Part shown: piece by piece, positions 8,830-15,774 of the stretch
How the letters are laid out: each line of letters begins with the position of its first letter
How positions within the stretch are numbered: the stretch's first letter is position 1
Origin: an uncultured Bacteroidales bacterium
GTDB lineage: Bacteria > Bacteroidota > Bacteroidia > Bacteroidales > UBA932
Assembly: GCA_946055165.1 (NCBI GenBank)
Contig: CAMGFA010000015.1
Coordinates: 1 to 42,558 of the forward strand
Reading direction: 5' to 3'
DNA: 42,558 nucleotides
Position numbers and translations under genes: made by a program
Notes under the pieces: model-generated
What the model saw: the letters and a program-made list of their open reading frames with translations, nothing else
What the model was told of the DNA's origin: nothing
Database searches by the model: none

Positions 8830-8874
8830 AAATGTAATGATTTAAAGAATTAATAATATTTGTTGATTGATAAT

Positions 8875-9900
8875 TTACATCGGAATGTCCACCGTCTCGT
8901 CCTCCCACTCGTTTATGTCCGTCTTGAAACCTCCTTCCTCATTTCCCACAACCTCCGGCAGTTCAATCTCCAAATCCAGATTCAGGCTCAACTGCAGGGA
9001 AAGAGTAACGTCAATGGAAATGAGATCGGTCACATCATAGGTCAAAGGGTGGTCTTCACCGTTCACAAGCACAAAATTGATGTCCAGATAGTAGCGCTTG
9101 TCGGTGTTGCCGTCGCCCACAAGGCCGAAGGACAGGAAACTGGCCCTGATGGTGCCGTCGGAATCGGACCCCGGGTCAAATGTCCTGTTGTTCAGTATGA
9201 AAGCCTGGGCAACCTGCTCCATGGTATTGTCCCCCGAGCCCAGACAGTGCCCGGCCGCAACTCCGCGCAGATAGGAAAGCGTTGTTCCCCTGGCGTATTT
9301 GAGCCCCTTCACATGGGCTGTGATGTTCACCTGTGAAATCACACTCTGCGGCGCAGTCTTCACCTCAATTGCATCGGCCTCGGAAATGTCCGTTGCCGGC
9401 ATATCGTAATAGTAATCAATCTGCTCGGGCGAAATGTGCAGGCCCCTCACTACGGAAACCGCAAGAGTGTCCGGCTCCACAATGCAGTATTCGTCCCCTG
9501 TGGCCTTGGACTGCAGATGCTCCTCGAGTTTCTGGCTCCTGACTTCGTCCTTTACGCCCATAGCTCTGAAAGTGGCCAGGTTTTCCTCTCCGCAGAAGGC
9601 AATTCTTCCGCCGAACTCCTCGGGCGTATCGTTCATCACCACAAGGGTAAAATCCCCTTCCGGCAGCTTCACGTAGCATTTCTGGCTGGCGCTCACAGGC
9701 GGGAAACGCTTGTAAAGCGAACCGTCGGCCTCGTTGAAGGCAAAAACGCTCACTCCGTTGGGGTGCAGTCCCGATACGCTCCAGTCCGGCTCCACCAGCA
9801 CGGAGGCCGTTTGGGACGATGCATAATACAGATGGTCCCTCTGGCAGCCGGCAAGCAGCAGAAGCAATAGCAGAGCTGTGTATTTCACCAGTCTTCTCAT
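8875..9900 (-). CDS. DUF5119-like fimbrial lipoprotein
   Basis: This 341-residue lipoprotein has a strong hydrophobic signal and lipobox Cys19 (LAGC). I chose the MRRLVKY start, since the longer reading adds 30 residues ahead of the signal and would overlap the upstream gene by about 90 bp. The chosen ATG overlaps the upstream stop by 4 bp. The body has a VLVEPDW segment and a PEGDFTLVVMND segment, matching what I recall of DUF5119 proteins in Bacteroidales fimbrial loci, and the acidic C-terminus ends in EWEDETVDIPM. Its position before the shaft gene suggests an anchor or assembly role similar to Mfa2/FimB. That role is inferred. Confidence 0.75.
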   Translation of the reverse strand: MRRLVKYTALLLLLLLAGCQRDHLYYASSQTASVLVEPDWSVSGLHPNGVSVFAFNEADGSLYKRFPPVSASQKCYVKLPEGDFTLVVMNDTPEEFGGRIAFCGEENLATFRAMGVKDEVRSQKLEEHLQSKATGDEYCIVEPDTLAVSVVRGLHISPEQIDYYYDMPATDISEADAIEVKTAPQSVISQVNITAHVKGLKYARGTTLSYLRGVAAGHCLGSGDNTMEQVAQAFILNNRTFDPGSDSDGTIRASFLSFGLVGDGNTDKRYYLDINFVLVNGEDHPLTYDVTDLISIDVTLSLQLSLNLDLEIELPEVVGNEEGGFKTDINEWEDETVDIPM

Positions 9901-11189
9901 CTTCCGCCTCCTTTTCCCGATGGAATCGTCCAAACCAGGGACACAGATATCCTCGAAGGCACAATTCCGGAAACTCTCTTCACATCCCAAGGATATGGAA
10001 TGACCTTGATATTGCCGAACTTGGTGTCCTTCACACTTATATATTCCTGATAGTCACTGCGGATGTAACCCAGCCCTATGCTGTATTCAAAACGCAGATT
10101 GTCGCCTATGCAATGGGCATAGCCCGCACTGAGGACTCCCATAATAAAGAAATCGCCCTGAACTCCGTTCCCGCCGCTCAATTTGCCCAACTGGAAATCA
10201 AAATATCCCGCCCCGGCATACAGTCCGGCAAAGAAACCTGTCAAAGGCCTGTACAGACTCCTGTCTCCAAACCAGTAGCGGCCTTCGAGCGAAGCTGCAA
10301 GCATTTGAATGGTTATGTCCTTTTCACGGTTCTGCCACCACGGGAAAACGGCATCGGCCGCAATGCTGAAGCGCTCTCCCACAGGCACTTCAATGCCCAC
10401 ATTCAGCAAAGAGGCTGCATCGTACAGGAGATTGCTCTTGATAGCGAAAAGCTCCTTCTGCTGCTTATGCGGCAGAATTTCCGTATTCGGGGGGGTGGGC
10501 TGCGCCATGAATCCGCTCCGGGCAGAACTCCTGATGGCGGCCGGCGAAGGAAGCATTTCCATCGAAGTGTAGCATACGCTCAAAGTGGCCTGCCGCAATT
10601 CCGGGAACAGGCGCCTGTCCATTTCGCGCCACACACGGCCACCCTTCAGGTCCATGGCCGCCTTTTTGCGGCCTCCTACAATTTTTCCCTTTTTGTAGAT
10701 ATAGGTCGGAGTATTGTCTATTATATCCAAGGCCTTTTCCCTGCCGCTGATATCGAACTCCCTGAGAAGACGCGAAAGGCCCTCCCAGTCTTCACCTATA
10801 GAATTGATATTGAAGTTCAGGCCCGGAATACCATTAATTTTGAACAGAACCTCCAAAGTGGCGGCACGGTTGCGGCTCAAAACTGCATTTCTGGTGCTTT
10901 TTCCTTCCGGCGAAGCCGATGAAAAGATGTGGACTGTGCTGTCTATCCTTATGCCGGGAGTATTGTCCAGGCTGTCCAGAGCAGCAAAGAAAGAAGCCAG
11001 ATTCTGGCGGTTGTTTCTGTATTTGGAATCTATATCATAATGCCCTCTGTGATAAAAGATTTGTACGGAAAGAGTGTCTTTTCGGGACTGGATACGAAAA
11101 ACCTCTTCCCCCTTTGCAGAGGAAGCGATACAGTACGTCCATGGGACAAGAGCCATTAAGGCACTTATTATAAATCTTTTAGCCCGCAA
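9897..11189 (-). CDS. DUF3575 outer-membrane protein with OmpA-like N-terminal half
   Basis: This 430-residue protein starts the fimbrial operon. The N-terminal half (about 45-140) has an OmpA-C-like layout, with YHRGHYDIDSKYRNN and HIFSSASPEGK resembling the peptidoglycan-binding fold. The C-terminal half from about 245 (FAIKSNLLYDAASLLNVGIE) is the DUF3575 part, predicted to form an outer-membrane beta barrel, with WWQNREKDITIQMLAASLEG. The start used is TTG at 11189, because it restores a basic N-terminus before the hydrophobic signal. The first ATG (11156) would lose that basic region. DUF3575 genes commonly head Bacteroidales fimbrial loci, and this protein may anchor or export the fimbria, which is inference. 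Confidence 0.8.
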   Translation of the reverse strand: MRAKRFIISALMALVPWTYCIASSAKGEEVFRIQSRKDTLSVQIFYHRGHYDIDSKYRNNRQNLASFFAALDSLDNTPGIRIDSTVHIFSSASPEGKSTRNAVLSRNRAATLEVLFKINGIPGLNFNINSIGEDWEGLSRLLREFDISGREKALDIIDNTPTYIYKKGKIVGGRKKAAMDLKGGRVWREMDRRLFPELRQATLSVCYTSMEMLPSPAAIRSSARSGFMAQPTPPNTEILPHKQQKELFAIKSNLLYDAASLLNVGIEVPVGERFSIAADAVFPWWQNREKDITIQMLAASLEGRYWFGDRSLYRPLTGFFAGLYAGAGYFDFQLGKLSGGNGVQGDFFIMGVLSAGYAHCIGDNLRFEYSIGLGYIRSDYQEYISVKDTKFGNIKVIPYPWDVKRVSGIVPSRISVSLVWTIPSGKGGGR

Positions 11190-11240
11190 TATGATATAGA
11201 AAAAAGATAAAACAACTCTTAACTACTCAAAATACTCTCA

Positions 11241-11271
11241 CAAAAGTAAATAAAATTATTCAAAATTACAA
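11241..11271 (-). promoter_or_regulatory. Probable promoter of the fimbrial operon
   Basis: On the minus strand, TACTTTTG (11248 to 11241) matches the -7 consensus TAnnTTTG. A TTG (11271 to 11269) lies 20 bp upstream as the -33 element. Transcription would begin near 11235, about 45 nt before the TTG start codon of the DUF3575 gene. I see no inverted repeats flanking it that would suggest a phase-variable invertible promoter. Confidence 0.5.
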
Positions 11272-11285
11272 TATTCCTGTATATT

Positions 11286-11316
11286 TTTGCGCATAGCACA
11301 AAATTTCGTATTTTTG
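11286..11316 (+). promoter_or_regulatory. Promoter of the tmk gene
   Basis: TTTG at 11286-11289 and TATTTTTG at 11309-11316 are separated by 19 bp, a full match to the Bacteroidetes housekeeping promoter. The leader to the ATG at 11339 would be about 15-20 nt. The promoter is divergent from that of the fimbrial operon. Confidence 0.65.
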
Positions 11317-11338
11317 TAAGAAAGCTATTTATCAAACG

Positions 11339-12016
11339 ATGCTCATTGTACTGGAAGGCCTGGACGGAGCCGGAAAATCCACTCAGGTAAAAATACTCAG
11401 AGAATATCTGCAGACCAAGTGCCCCGATTTGGAGTACATCCATTTTCCGCGTTACGACGCCCCTATCTGGGGGGATCTCATCTCCCGCTTTCTCAAGGGC
11501 GAGTTCGGCAGCAACACGCAGGTTCACCCGCAGCTGGTTGCCCTGCTTTTCGCTCTTGACAGGGCCGATGCGGCAGCGCACATCCGCCAGCTGCTTGAAG
11601 AAGGCCGCACAGTGCTGCTGGACCGCTACGTCTATTCCAACATAGCCTACCAGTGCGCCAAACTCCCCGACCCCGCCCAAGAGGAACAGCTCAGAAACTG
11701 GATTTTGGACACCGAATTCGGCGCTTTCGGCGAGCCGCGTCCCGAGCTCAACATCTTCCTCAATGTTCCCCTCTCCTTTGTGGAGCACAACCTTTCAAAA
11801 GAGCGCAAGGGCGAAGATAGGAACTATCTTTCAGGTTCGCACGACATCCACGAGGCCTCAATCGACTTCCAGCGCAAAGTCAACAGCATCTACCTCAGCG
11901 AAGCCGAAAGAAACCCTTCCCTCAAACTTGTAAACTGCTCCGACTCCGAGGGGAAAATGCTCCCGTCCGAAGATATTTTCAAAAAGATCAAAGCCCTTGT
12001 AGATGAAGTTCTTTAA
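11339..12016 (+). CDS. tmk: Thymidylate kinase
   Basis: This enzyme phosphorylates dTMP to dTDP for DNA synthesis. The P-loop GLDGAGKST lies at residues 7-15. The DRY-type motif (LLDRYVYSNIAYQ) and the substrate-binding QVHPQLVALLFALDR segment follow in the expected order. At 225 residues it is slightly longer than many bacterial dTMP kinases (about 205-215), but no insertion disrupts a motif. It is preceded by a good promoter and followed by a membrane-protein gene whose start overlaps its last 14 bp. Confidence 0.95.
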   Translation: MLIVLEGLDGAGKSTQVKILREYLQTKCPDLEYIHFPRYDAPIWGDLISRFLKGEFGSNTQVHPQLVALLFALDRADAAAHIRQLLEEGRTVLLDRYVYSNIAYQCAKLPDPAQEEQLRNWILDTEFGAFGEPRPELNIFLNVPLSFVEHNLSKERKGEDRNYLSGSHDIHEASIDFQRKVNSIYLSEAERNPSLKLVNCSDSEGKMLPSEDIFKKIKALVDEVL

Positions 12017-13013
12017 CTACTGCAAACGGCTCTGCGCCGTGCTGCTCGGAGCCCTTCTGCTGCTGAGCGGAATAGTGAAACTTATGGACCCTGTGGGCAG
12101 CGCCCTTGTGATGGAGTCCTACTTCTCCTTCCTGCACCTGGGCTTTCTGCGGCCTCTGGCAGGCCTTGCAGCCTTCTTCTTCAACTTCCTCGAGTGTTTT
12201 GTAGGAGTGGTTATGGTAAGCGGGATATGGACCAGTTTCATCAGGCTTTTCAGCCTTGTACTGCTTGCTTTATTCACCTTCCTCACCACCCTGCTGCTCA
12301 TTTTCAACCCGGAAATGGACTGCGGCTGCTTCGGAGAGGTGATGCACTTGAGCCACCTTCAGAGTTTCTTGAAAAACCTCGTTCTGCTTGCGCTTTGGGC
12401 CATTGCCTACCTGCCTTGGCGCAAACAGCCACAAAGGGCCCGCTACAGAATATATATGAGCATAGGAGTCTGCGTGGTCCTGCTTGCTTTCGGAATACGC
12501 AGCACCACCCACCTTCCGCTTCTCGACCTCACAGACCTTCACACCGGTACCGAACTCAGCGAAGGCCAGCTCAGCATACGCAACAGCGACGGCCAGTACC
12601 ACGACCATCTTCTCATGCGCGGCAATGTTCTTCTCTTGTCCTACTCCAAAGTTTCCAGAATGGACCTCGCCGCCCTCTCCGAAGCCCGCAAACTCGCCCT
12701 TCGCTCCGGACTCAAGCCTGTAGTGATAGTCTCAGGCACAGAAGGACTGCCTGAAGGCTTGAATTTCCCTGTATATCAGGCCGACAGAAAATCCATCCTC
12801 TCCCTCAACCGCAGCAACGGCGGAGCCAGCCTCATCTGTTCGGGACAGATCTCCCAGAAGTGGAGCGCCAAAGAGTTTTCCAAACTGGACGAAAATCAGC
12901 TGAAAGAATTCATGCAGCAGGATCCGTCCGAAATGGTTCTGCAGCAGGCAATTGACGGCCGCCGCAGCCTCGAAGCCTTCATCCTCCTGTGCTTCTTCCT
13001 CGTACTCGTATAG
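12003..13013 (+). CDS. DoxX/MauE-like membrane protein with degenerate thioredoxin-like tail
   Basis: This 336-residue inner-membrane protein has about four N-terminal transmembrane segments (residues 10-140), a soluble middle, and a hydrophobic C-terminus (LEAFILLCFFLVLV). The segment MDCGCFGEV near residue 104 is the conserved motif of MauE-type quinone or thiol membrane proteins. Bacteroidota proteins of this type often end in a thioredoxin-like domain. Here the soluble part (about 175-310) reads like that domain (RGNVLLLSYSKVSRMDL) but has no CxxC pair. A redox role is therefore uncertain. It overlaps tmk by 14 bp and ends 2 bp before folP. Confidence 0.65.
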   Translation: MKFFNYCKRLCAVLLGALLLLSGIVKLMDPVGSALVMESYFSFLHLGFLRPLAGLAAFFFNFLECFVGVVMVSGIWTSFIRLFSLVLLALFTFLTTLLLIFNPEMDCGCFGEVMHLSHLQSFLKNLVLLALWAIAYLPWRKQPQRARYRIYMSIGVCVVLLAFGIRSTTHLPLLDLTDLHTGTELSEGQLSIRNSDGQYHDHLLMRGNVLLLSYSKVSRMDLAALSEARKLALRSGLKPVVIVSGTEGLPEGLNFPVYQADRKSILSLNRSNGGASLICSGQISQKWSAKEFSKLDENQLKEFMQQDPSEMVLQQAIDGRRSLEAFILLCFFLVLV

Positions 13014-13015
13014 CC

Positions 13016-13780
13016 ATGGTCAAGATAATGGGCATCATCAACCTCACGCCCGATTCCTTTTTCGCCCCCAGCCGCTACAATATGTCCATACTCGAAAGCA
13101 ATGCCGACATAGTGGACATAGGCGCAATCTCTACCCGCCCCGGAGCCGAAGACGTGAGCGAAGAGGAAGAATGGAGCAGGCTCCTGCCCTTCCTTGAGCA
13201 GTGGCGCCAAAGCCCGCCAAAAGGAAAGCAGCTCTCCATCGACACCACTCGGGCAAGCATCGTCCAAAAGGCCTTCGACACTGTGGGGCCGTTCATAGTC
13301 AACGACATAAGTGCCGGGGAGGACGACAGCGCAATGCTGCCTGCCGTTCGCAGCCTGGGCCTCCCCTACATCGCAATGCACAAGCGCGGCAACCCGAGAA
13401 CAATGGACTCCCTTGCCGATACCGGGAGCGACATCATAGTCCAGCTGCTCGATTATTTTGAACGATTCGCCAACGACTGCGGGCTCGACAAGTGGATTCT
13501 TGACCCGGGCCTCGGTTTTGCCAAAAGCAAAGAGCAGAACATCGAAATAGTGCAGCGGCTCGGCGAACTCAAAAGAATCGGCCGCCCCATTCTGATTGGA
13601 GCAGCCGACAAAAGATTTACCGAAGGAAATACTGAGTATTACCACCTACTTGCCCTCAGGCAGGGAGCCGACATTTTCCGCGTCCACGATGTTGTGGCGT
13701 TCGAGAAAACGTATGCCCAGTACCAGAAGGAGTGCGCAGCAGGCGAAAATCAGCCAGTACCACTGCGCAGGGAGAATTGA
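13016..13780 (+). CDS. folP: Dihydropteroate synthase
   Basis: This enzyme condenses p-aminobenzoate with the pterin pyrophosphate in folate synthesis and is the sulfonamide target. The start MVKIMGIINLTPDSFF lies 2 bp after the upstream stop. Motifs in order: NLTPDSF (9-15), STRPGAE (39-45), NDISAG, AMHKRGNP, DPGLGFAKS, and RVHDV near residue 222. Two sites differ from the usual form. The common GGESTRPG is GAISTRPG here, and the common G-S-R-K motif is GAADKRF, keeping the Lys. At 254 residues it is short for the family (about 270-290). Its last 135 bp overlap the convergent CPBP gene, including the codons for RVHDV. folE lies about 28 kb away at 41649. Confidence 0.88.
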   Translation: MVKIMGIINLTPDSFFAPSRYNMSILESNADIVDIGAISTRPGAEDVSEEEEWSRLLPFLEQWRQSPPKGKQLSIDTTRASIVQKAFDTVGPFIVNDISAGEDDSAMLPAVRSLGLPYIAMHKRGNPRTMDSLADTGSDIIVQLLDYFERFANDCGLDKWILDPGLGFAKSKEQNIEIVQRLGELKRIGRPILIGAADKRFTEGNTEYYHLLALRQGADIFRVHDVVAFEKTYAQYQKECAAGENQPVPLRREN

Positions 13781-14470
13781 GAAGTAGGTATCGTCCGCCT
13801 CAAAAGAGCCGAACTGGCTGAAAAGCAGACTCACGAAATTGTTGATGAAATGCATCAGCACCGTGAGCTTCAGACTTCCCGTCCTGTAATATACATAGCC
13901 GAAAAGGCAGCCCAGCAGCAAGGCCGGAAGCCCCTGCCAAAGATTTCCGTGGATGGCGGCAAAAAAGAAGCCCGAGAGCAGAATCGCAATCCAGTTCCTG
14001 CAGCCCCTTTCGAGAAGCCCGCGAAGAACAAGGCCGCGGCAGAGCCACTCTTCAAAAATCGGAGCCAAGATGCAGACACTCAGGAAATTGACCCAGAATC
14101 GGCCTTCAGTCGCAATTTCCAGGGCACGTGAAAGATCTTCCGGCATGGGAGGAAGCAGACTGCTCAGGGAGTCGCTCATAAAACCCAGAGACAGAGTGAG
14201 AAGCACAACTACAAGGCAATGCCCGAGGCTCACTCTTCCCCTGTCCAGATACATTGTCCTGCTCTTGGGCAGATTGCCCATAATGAGCACCAAAGCCAGA
14301 AGAGGAACAAACATCAAAGGGTAGCTGATGAGCATGATTACGTCCATGGCCCAGCCTTTGGAAACCAGGAGCACGGAAACAAGCGAAGAAAGCAGGACTC
14401 CCAACAAAAAGAAGAGTCCCGCCAGAAGAAAGCCTCCCCAGGAAGGCAGCCAGGTTTTAATCTTTTGCAT
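13646..14470 (-). CDS. CPBP family intramembrane metalloprotease
   Basis: This 274-residue polytopic membrane protein carries the three CPBP (Abi) motifs: EEWLCRG for the EExxxR site, FFAAIHG for FxxxH, and HFINN for HxxxN. These are thought to bind the catalytic metal within the membrane. The start MQKIKTWLPSW gives a typical N-terminus; the longer reading adds 38 residues that look non-coding. Its start overlaps the end of the upstream nucleotidyltransferase gene by 14 bp. Its 3' end overlaps folP by 135 bp in convergent orientation, with its final transmembrane helix coded opposite the folP C-terminus. Its substrate is unknown. Confidence 0.88.
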   Translation of the reverse strand: MQKIKTWLPSWGGFLLAGLFFLLGVLLSSLVSVLLVSKGWAMDVIMLISYPLMFVPLLALVLIMGNLPKSRTMYLDRGRVSLGHCLVVVLLTLSLGFMSDSLSSLLPPMPEDLSRALEIATEGRFWVNFLSVCILAPIFEEWLCRGLVLRGLLERGCRNWIAILLSGFFFAAIHGNLWQGLPALLLGCLFGYVYYRTGSLKLTVLMHFINNFVSLLFSQFGSFEADDTYFSILPAQWYWLIFACCALLLVLGIRFLERHNIVDAENVGSLPEGK

Positions 14471-15395
14471 ACAAAGGACTTGGATATACTCCGTCGGCGG
14501 CAAGCTGGGCGAATTTGGCCACAACTGCAGGACGGTCCTCCTTGAAGGTGACACCGAACCAGCGGGCAGGTGTGCCGAGCACATCGCAGGCAGCTTCGCC
14601 GCTCTTTATCATACAGTCAACTGCATAAGGGATATAGAATTCCTTCTTGAGTTCCTGAATGTTCTGCTCGAGGAAGCCCTCGAAAAGCAGCGCGCTCTTC
14701 TTAAAATAGTCCGGAGTGAAGCACCACATGTTCATTGAGCAGAGGTCCTTTGCCTGAACCGGAACACGCTCGCCGGTATTGGAATTGTCGGCCCTGAGCA
14801 CTCCGTCGGGATCGTACATTACATTGTGATGCTCAACCACATCAGTCAGATGCTTGTCCTGGTCGTAGGAACAGATTCCGCGGGAAACTCCGCCGCTCTC
14901 GGACAGGGTGTTGTCCACCTCGAAGCCCACAATGCCATAGACGCCCTCGCTATGCTCGTGCTCACGGCACCAGCCGGCGGCCAGGGCAAAAGACTCCTTG
15001 CCGTAGAAATCGTCGCCGTTGATAACCACAAAAGGCGTGTCTATAACATCCGCAGCCATAAGCACTGCATGGGCCGTTCCCCAAGGTTTCTGCCTTTCAG
15101 GATTGAGGGTGAAACGCTGAGGAATCTTGTTGAGTTCCTGGGTCACGAACTGGAACTCGAGCGGACTTCCGTCTTTGCACTTTACGCCGGAATACTTCTG
15201 CTTCACGGTCTGTTCCATCTGCTCGCGGAAATACTCGCGTACGATGTAAACCACTTTTCCGAAGCCTGCTTCCACAGCATCGTAAATGGAATAGTCAATA
15301 ATGGTCTCACCGTTTGGGCCCAGCCCGTCCATCTGTTTGAGACCGCCATAACGGCTGCCCATGCCGGCAGCCAGAACAAGAAGTGTTGGTTTCAT
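14457..15395 (-). CDS. Sugar-1-phosphate nucleotidyltransferase family protein
   Basis: This 312-residue enzyme belongs to the NTP-transferase superfamily. The nucleotide-binding signature LAAGMGSRYGGLKQ lies near the N-terminus, and GDDFYGKE is the metal-binding region. The start MKPTLLVLAAG is preferred because it begins directly at the Rossmann-like first strand; the extra upstream residues cover a promoter box. Segments such as KPWGTAHAVLMAA and GVTFKEDRP are as in Bacteroidota homologues annotated only as nucleotidyltransferase. The sugar substrate cannot be told. It is followed by the CPBP gene with a 14-bp overlap and is divergent from the DivIC gene. Confidence 0.85.
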   Translation of the reverse strand: MKPTLLVLAAGMGSRYGGLKQMDGLGPNGETIIDYSIYDAVEAGFGKVVYIVREYFREQMEQTVKQKYSGVKCKDGSPLEFQFVTQELNKIPQRFTLNPERQKPWGTAHAVLMAADVIDTPFVVINGDDFYGKESFALAAGWCREHEHSEGVYGIVGFEVDNTLSESGGVSRGICSYDQDKHLTDVVEHHNVMYDPDGVLRADNSNTGERVPVQAKDLCSMNMWCFTPDYFKKSALLFEGFLEQNIQELKKEFYIPYAVDCMIKSGEAACDVLGTPARWFGVTFKEDRPAVVAKFAQLAADGVYPSPLYAKD

Positions 15396-15397
15396 TA

Positions 15398-15405
15398 CAA
15401 AGTTA
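15398..15405 (-). promoter_or_regulatory. Candidate -7 box directly before the nucleotidyltransferase start
   Basis: TAACTTTG on the minus strand matches TAnnTTTG. Only 2 nt separate it from the ATG at 15395, so a transcript starting at the normal distance would have no leader. I see no good -33 element at 19-21 bp, which lowers confidence. Confidence 0.35.
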
Positions 15406-15429
15406 TTTTTAGAACTCCGCAAATTTAGT

Positions 15430-15437
15430 TAATTTTG
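15430..15437 (+). promoter_or_regulatory. Candidate -7 box before the DivIC/FtsB gene
   Basis: TAATTTTG matches TAnnTTTG and lies 7 nt before the ATG at 15445, again implying a very short or absent leader. No convincing -33 element is visible upstream. Confidence 0.35.
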
Positions 15438-15444
15438 TGCGATT

Positions 15445-15774
15445 ATGAGCAAATTTGCAGACATTTGGGACAAAAGAAAAGACGGAAACCGCCGGCCGCA
15501 ACGCAGTTTCGTGCGCTGGGCTTTCTGTCTGAGCCTTGCAATGCTGCTGTTTCTTATAATCAAGAAGGACAACATTTTCCGCTGGGCCCAGGCCGGAATC
15601 ACCATACACCGGCAGGAGCAGACCATAGAGGCCAACAAGCAGAGCATCGGACAGATGCAGCAGCGTCTGGACAATCTCAACAACAATCGCGACAGTCTGG
15701 AAAAATTTGCCCGGGAACGTTTTAATTTTGCCAAAAAAGGCGAAGACATTTTCCTGATAGATGATGAAAACTAA
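15445..15774 (+). CDS. Septum formation initiator family protein (DivIC/FtsB-like)
   Basis: This 109-residue bitopic membrane protein has a short basic cytoplasmic N-terminus, one transmembrane helix (about residues 24-41), then a heptad-rich coiled coil (about 52-92). It ends with the family signature EKFARERFNFAKKGEDIFLI, the usual E-x-x-A-R-E-x-x-x-x-x-K-x-G-E pattern of DivIC/FtsB proteins. These join the divisome through FtsL and FtsQ-like partners. The gene overlaps the next, a large barrel gene, by 14 bp. Confidence 0.88.
   Translation: MSKFADIWDKRKDGNRRPQRSFVRWAFCLSLAMLLFLIIKKDNIFRWAQAGITIHRQEQTIEANKQSIGQMQQRLDNLNNNRDSLEKFARERFNFAKKGEDIFLIDDEN

Noticed and set aside
1930..11338. A phase-variable invertible promoter for the fimbriae
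   Set aside because: I looked for inverted repeats flanking the promoter at 11190-11338 and found none long enough. No recombinase gene is in the window.
11190..11338. A small protein gene or RNA in the fimbrial-tmk gap
   Set aside because: The gap holds two divergent promoters and AT-rich leaders and no stable hairpin or open frame with a start signal.
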